From assembly GCA_041584015.1 (NCBI GenBank), contig JBFHES010000003.1, positions 1 through 46,115 of the forward strand: a stretch of 46,115 bases of DNA. Reading direction: 5' to 3'. Below the pieces are notes generated by a model. That model saw only the letters and a program-made list of their open reading frames with translations. It made no database searches and was not told the origin of the DNA. Shown here piece by piece: positions 42,701 through 46,115 of this stretch. The stretch is from JBFHES01 sp041584015. GTDB taxonomy: Bacteria > Bacteroidota > Bacteroidia > Bacteroidales > M50B96. Position 1 is the stretch's first letter, and each line of letters begins with the position of its first letter. The translations under genes and the position numbers were made by a program.

Positions 42701-45700
42701 AGGAACTTCATGTACAAGCACGGTATGCCCAACAATTGGCGCTTGTTGTTTACCAAATGATGCATGTCAAAACACAACGGAAACTCAATGCTTAGGATTG
42801 GGTGGTTTGTATATGGGCGATGGTACTGACTGTGCAACAAACCCATGTCCGCAGGAGAACCTCTTCTGGATAACTGTTAATGAAGCTGGATTGATTGATC
42901 CTGATCCGCTTAATTCAGGCGGTACTGAATTCTTCCCATCTGGAACCAATGGTTGGGTTGAATACCCAAGCGAATGGTTTAATATTTGGTTTTACGATCA
43001 TCCATTCGACGATACGCGTTGGAAAGAAATACATGTTACATTCACTGTGGCAGCCTTTAATCCACAATTGCCATCAGAGTTTATCTTTGCCATTAACTGG
43101 GCCACGCCTGAATGGAGCCTTGGACCAAATGCAACTACTGGCCCACCTATACCAATATTTACGCCTACACTTGCCGATGAAGCCCTCTACATTGAACGTC
43201 CGGCATTAATTAACATCAATGGAATGCTTCCTACACAATTTTATGATTTATGCTTGTACATCCCTAACTATAATCCTGAATGGGTTTCAATTGATGTGAT
43301 GGGATCTAATTTTGTGATCGATAACGGATACATGTACCATGCTTGTTTACCTGGTCCACCACCAATGATTGGTAGTGTTTCTTCCAGTGTAATTGAGATT
43401 TGCGAAGGTGATTGTGCCACACCAACCGCTCTTGGTGGCTTTACTTACGAATGGAGTACCGGAGCAACAACACCGGGTATCTCAGTTTGTCCTATTGCAA
43501 ATACAACCTACACGGTTACCATCAGCGATATAAATGGTTGCATGATCATAGAAACAGTTGATGTAATCGTTCATCCTAACCCAAGCGTCACACTTGACTG
43601 TTATAACATCACTTGCTTTGGTTATAATGATGGATCGATAAATGCTAACGCATCTGGCGGGTCTCCAGGCTATAGCTTTCAGTGGAGCAACGGTGGAAGC
43701 GGATCGACAATAAGCGGACTACCTCCAGCAACATATACTGTCACCGTAACTGATGCTTTTGGATGTACTGCAACAGCTTCGTGCAACATAAATGAACCAT
43801 CGGCAATCACATTCCCATATATTAGCTTGGTAACACCTACCTGCTATGGTGATCAGGATGGAGCTATATCTGTGACTGTTAACGGAGGCACACCTGGGTA
43901 TACATATGCATGGAGCTCAGGTGCAACAACACAGCACTTAATTGGAATTGGCGCTGGTACTTATACATTGACAGTAACCGATGCTAATGGCTGCACTGAA
44001 ACAGCGACTATTACTCTTACAGAACCATCCGCACTTAACCTCTCACTGGTGTGCAAAGACATTACTTGCTTTGGTGATAATGATGGCTCAATTGTATCAA
44101 ACATCTCCGGAGGTACCGCTGGCTATAGCTACTCTTGGACAGGAGGTTCCACAGGGTCCATGTTGCTTGGATTAGCGCCGGGCACCTATACAGTAACGGC
44201 CACAGATGCGAGGGGTTGTACAGCAACAGCTTCATGCACCATCTCGGAGCCGCCACTATTAACCGTAAACCTCACTTGTACCGATATTTCTTGTCACGGA
44301 TACATGGATGGAACCATCAGTGTCGGAGCTTCAGGTGGAACCGGAACATTAAGCTATAATTGGTCCAGCGGACATACAACCGGAACTATTAATAATCTTG
44401 GTGCTGGTATTTACAGTGTTACTGTAACTGATGCCAATGGATGCACAGCTTCTGCTTCCTGCAATATCATTGATCCACCTCTATTAGTGGTAAGTCTGAT
44501 TTGTACGGATGTTAGTTGTTACGGCTACAATGATGGACAAATTTTGGCATTGACCAGCGGAGGAACTGCACCTCTCACCTACAGCTGGACACCAGCCGGC
44601 AATTTTGGAACTTCATTAACAGGACTGGCTCCAGGTAATTACACAATTCATGTCGTAGATGCCAATGGATGCACGGCAACAGCTAGCTGTACAATTAATG
44701 AACCTCCAGCCATAAATATTAATATTCAATGCACTGATGCAAGCTGCTATAGCTATCTCGATGGCTCTGTTGTAGCGTCAGCTAATGGAGGCACAGGTGC
44801 ATTAAACTACTCATGGTCTGTTCCGGGAGTTGGCGGAACAACACTTAACAATGTAGGAGCTGGCACTTATACAGTTACGGTTACAGATTCCCAAGGCTGC
44901 ACTGAAACAGCATCTTGTACAGTAAATGAACCACCGCTCTTATCAATCACAGCAATCTGTTTTGATATCAGCTCAAGCGGAGCCAATGACGGTAGTGTAA
45001 GCACTATCACGAATGGAGGTACACCACCATACGCCTATAACTGGTCTATTGGTAATTTTAATGTACCTACAATTAATAACCTTGGACCAGGAGTATACAC
45101 TGTTACGGTTACTGATGCCAATGGATGTACTGCTAGTCATTCATGTACTATTTTTGGTGGTTCTACACTAAATGTAATTGTTGCATGTACACCTGTAAGC
45201 TGCTATGGTTATCAGGATGGATCTGTGTTGGCCACTCCTGTTGGAGGTGTGGCACCTTTCTCTTATGCATGGTCGCCAGGTATTGGTACAGCCGCATTCC
45301 AGTCTAACTTAGTAGCCGGGACTTACGTGGTAACGGTTACAGATGGATCCGGTGCGAGTGCTGTTGGCTCTTGTACCGTTGGATCTCCTGCTCAGGTAGC
45401 TATATCACTCAATTGCTCAAACATACTCTGTCAGGGTGATCAGGATGGGTCAATAGTAGCGTCAGTTAGTGGTGCAATTAATCCGGTAGCATATAGTTGG
45501 TCCTCAGGGCAAACCACATCAACCATAAGTAACCTTGCCCCTGGAACGTACACACTCACTGTTACAGATAATAATGGTTGTACGGCTACAGCACAATGCA
45601 CGTTAACCGAACCGTCCGCCCTCTCATTGTCCGTTACTACTTTCGATGTTTTATGCCATGGTGATGCTGATGGTATGGCCAATGCAATTGTAAACGGAGG

Positions 45701-46115
45701 TATTGCCCCATACACCTATTGGTGGGGAGGCATTCAAGGAGGCTCTACATTAACGGGACTTCCGGCAGGCTCATACTCTATTAATGTTTATGATAACAAC
45801 GGTTGTAATGCTCAAGCAACCTTTACCATAAACGAACCTGCTCCTCTTCTCTTAAACTTGAATGTTACCGATGTCTCCTGCTTTGGTTTTGCAGATGGAT
45901 CAATAACTTCGAGTGTTAGTGGAGGCACTTCACCGTACGCATATCAATGGTCAACAGGCGGCATAGGAACTTCGATAAGTGGACTTACTATTGGTAATTA
46001 CACTTTGTTGATTACTGACGCGAATGGATGCACTGCAACTGCGACGGCTACTGTTTCGCAGCCAGCTGATTTAGTTGTAGCAGTTAATACAACCTCTGTA
46101 AGCTGTGCCGGCGGA
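39762..46115 (+). CDS. Giant modular SprB-repeat adhesin (N-terminal 2118 residues, partial)
   Basis: The frame runs from the ATG at 39762 to the window edge, 2118 codons with no stop, so the C-terminus is missing. A signal peptide (MKKLIAFLIAAFFALSSYA) leads into modules in order: a ~140-residue domain A (FPDPLGCNIPV) at about 21-160; two SprB-like repeats; a second domain A at about 316-455; one SprB-like repeat; a Cys-rich CCxPDGTC repeat; a domain B (NIWFYDHPFD) of ~165 residues; seven more Cys-rich repeats (about 742-1030); a second domain B; an Ig-like stretch; then eleven and a part SprB repeats of about 76 residues, with WSxG, GxYTVTVTDANGC and NEPP marks. SprB repeats occur in cell-surface adhesins, including the Flavobacterium gliding adhesin; such proteins use the type IX secretion system, whose C-terminal signal would lie outside this window. 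Confidence 0.88.
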   Translation, partial: MKKLIAFLIAAFFALSSYAQVPDYLLPIEFPDPLGCNIPVVENGIPLMVVSTTIEDCSAGSCDYFKDFDQLWMWAARLSGDLSIIPVIHRIELDVYDNCGTGCTMAFLYDFVGLPIATASNTGVGIETLTLQPTTAQACSEFAVSSCEGAVLEVRIYMTGTTPLSIDGDVTYAGAPGECFGEIDLSISGGTPPYSILWSNTAVSEDLTSLCPGTYSVTVTDANNYNVDSFFDVFFDIELNPTLTHPTGAGLCDGAITITPTGGLPPYTYIWGDGWIFPNPTGLCEGTYNVTVTDATGYQVDSFFDIFFQSVNPPSTILPLNFPDPLGCNIPVIENGVQLTIVPTTAEDCTAGACSFAKDPGQLWLWPGRLVGDLSLMPPIEKVEIDIVDYCGIGCTMAYLYDMSGMIIASDMNAATGSQTLILMPSSPIQASQFAVSSCEGVITEVRIYTGLPQLSIQGVVSNASSASSCDGSVALTVMNGTPPYSFLWSNQSTMPDLMGVCPGTYSVTVIDAVGEMADSFFDVYFEISITGACCLPDGSCIAASESDCAAAGGTFEGLGTDCATVNCWSNTNDFSLALDQQGFPLTGGGSAYFDDPSYPSDFSGWYYYPNTNWWNIWFYDHPFDPSKHKIITIEFDLAYVNPGAPAYLDFAVNWSTPQWDPPLVDVPPLPTLVGPNEALYIMRPTLQLWNGSLEAGHHEFCYVIPDYCPEWVSIDVQGFNFNITNGIITHECVDAAPPSEGRCCYPDPTGVLICDENYECECTLLGGQWNPLLDCTTPCATVLGACCLQDNTCVEVEQNICSVLGGVYQGDNTTCSTTICSPIGRCCIPDPTGSPSSCMDITQQECLQMSGFWDATLDCTNDPCITPIGACCYTDGTCQDMDQASCLQNGGIYQGDATSCNSVTCSPSIDGACCMPDGTCINLDAVTCLQSGGNFQGIGTLCAQANCPPATESCCMPDGTCQDLTPADCANAGGVSGGIGTSCTSTVCPTIGACCLPNDACQNTTETQCLGLGGLYMGDGTDCATNPCPQENLFWITVNEAGLIDPDPLNSGGTEFFPSGTNGWVEYPSEWFNIWFYDHPFDDTRWKEIHVTFTVAAFNPQLPSEFIFAINWATPEWSLGPNATTGPPIPIFTPTLADEALYIERPALININGMLPTQFYDLCLYIPNYNPEWVSIDVMGSNFVIDNGYMYHACLPGPPPMIGSVSSSVIEICEGDCATPTALGGFTYEWSTGATTPGISVCPIANTTYTVTISDINGCMIIETVDVIVHPNPSVTLDCYNITCFGYNDGSINANASGGSPGYSFQWSNGGSGSTISGLPPATYTVTVTDAFGCTATASCNINEPSAITFPYISLVTPTCYGDQDGAISVTVNGGTPGYTYAWSSGATTQHLIGIGAGTYTLTVTDANGCTETATITLTEPSALNLSLVCKDITCFGDNDGSIVSNISGGTAGYSYSWTGGSTGSMLLGLAPGTYTVTATDARGCTATASCTISEPPLLTVNLTCTDISCHGYMDGTISVGASGGTGTLSYNWSSGHTTGTINNLGAGIYSVTVTDANGCTASASCNIIDPPLLVVSLICTDVSCYGYNDGQILALTSGGTAPLTYSWTPAGNFGTSLTGLAPGNYTIHVVDANGCTATASCTINEPPAININIQCTDASCYSYLDGSVVASANGGTGALNYSWSVPGVGGTTLNNVGAGTYTVTVTDSQGCTETASCTVNEPPLLSITAICFDISSSGANDGSVSTITNGGTPPYAYNWSIGNFNVPTINNLGPGVYTVTVTDANGCTASHSCTIFGGSTLNVIVACTPVSCYGYQDGSVLATPVGGVAPFSYAWSPGIGTAAFQSNLVAGTYVVTVTDGSGASAVGSCTVGSPAQVAISLNCSNILCQGDQDGSIVASVSGAINPVAYSWSSGQTTSTISNLAPGTYTLTVTDNNGCTATAQCTLTEPSALSLSVTTFDVLCHGDADGMANAIVNGGIAPYTYWWGGIQGGSTLTGLPAGSYSINVYDNNGCNAQATFTINEPAPLLLNLNVTDVSCFGFADGSITSSVSGGTSPYAYQWSTGGIGTSISGLTIGNYTLLITDANGCTATATATVSQPADLVVAVNTTSVSCAGG
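41357..42855 (+). repeat. Cysteine-rich CCxPDGTC repeats inside the adhesin
   Basis: Eight repeats of about 36-42 residues share a start [GE]xCC-x-[PQT]-D (near 41357, 41987, 42114, 42235, 42370, 42494, 42618, 42738), then a Cys, a Gly-Gly mid-motif and two closing Cys. Domain B (41466-41965) interrupts the first and second. Each unit probably forms its own disulphide-bonded knot. Confidence 0.85.
43590..46115 (+). repeat. Tandem SprB repeats inside the adhesin
   Basis: Eleven full and one partial units have a mean period of about 226 bases (75-76 residues). The start motif (T/S)CxGxxDGS recurs near 43611, 43839, 44065, 44290, 44513, 44743, 44971, 45199, 45427, 45652, 45877 and 46101. DNA identity between units is low, so the array is old. 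The seventh unit lacks the usual Cys (ISSSGANDGS). Confidence 0.85.

Noticed and set aside
40756..45715. Several 60-105-codon frames on both strands inside the adhesin
   Set aside because: All are shadows of the single long frame starting at 39762, whose signal peptide and repeats are unmistakable.
43590..46115. CRISPR-like regular spacing
   Set aside because: Units are about 226 bases, diverged, and encode SprB protein repeats; there are no short identical repeats with unique spacers.

Overview
The window looks like a chromosome segment of a Bacteroidota bacterium, most likely on the Bacteroidales/Marinilabiliales side. Three things point there. AT-rich DNA carries repeated TAnnTTTG -7 promoter elements, typical of the Bacteroidota primary sigma factor. 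Protein families are typical of the phylum: a TonB receptor with a DUF4249 lipoprotein, SprB-repeat adhesin, SiaB/SiaC and DUF2214. A pyrB-pyrI pair is present. Species-level placement is not possible from the sequence alone.

Layout. 1-602 (-) is the start of an unrecognised membrane protein cut by the window edge. 786-2187 (-) is pyrB-pyrI. 2358-7188 (+) is recG and a PPDK-like protein without the PEP-binding barrel. 7267-10987 (-) holds a small lipoprotein, a C_GCAxxG_C_C cysteine protein and a DPP IV-type peptidase, with two strong hairpins between the first two genes. 11155-21447 (-) is one co-directional block: a zapB-like gene, zapA, a 6S RNA candidate, rny, then seven surface-polysaccharide genes (epimerase, deacetylase-like, flippase, GT4, PglC-like phosphoglycosyl transferase, DegT aminotransferase, O-antigen ligase).

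21601-23358 (+) is an M23 peptidase. 23432-24853 (-) is a repeat protein with a degenerate GH16 domain. A 677-bp gene-free stretch follows, then a SiaB-SiaC fusion (25531-26466, +) converges on an ABCG-like transporter and trmN6 (26478-30212, -). 30382-33298 (+) is acyl-CoA dehydrogenase-etfB-etfA, an electron-transfer module that probably moves electrons from acyl-CoA oxidation to the quinone pool. 33418-33855 (-) is a DUF2214 membrane protein. 34077-37935 (+) is an outer-membrane operon (beta-barrel-like protein, TonB receptor, DUF4249 lipoprotein), followed by a lipoprotein peptidyl-prolyl isomerase and a ferritin-like protein.

39762 to the window end is the first 2118 codons of a giant secreted modular adhesin, with its own promoter and a potentially structured leader. 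It is open at the right edge.

The most unusual items are the in-frame SiaB-SiaC kinase/substrate fusion, the truncated-and-replaced PPDK architecture, the inactive-looking cytoplasmic GH16 repeat protein, the modular adhesin with two internally duplicated domain types, and several unexplained RNA-like structures. No tRNA, rRNA, CRISPR array, insertion sequence or phage gene was seen.
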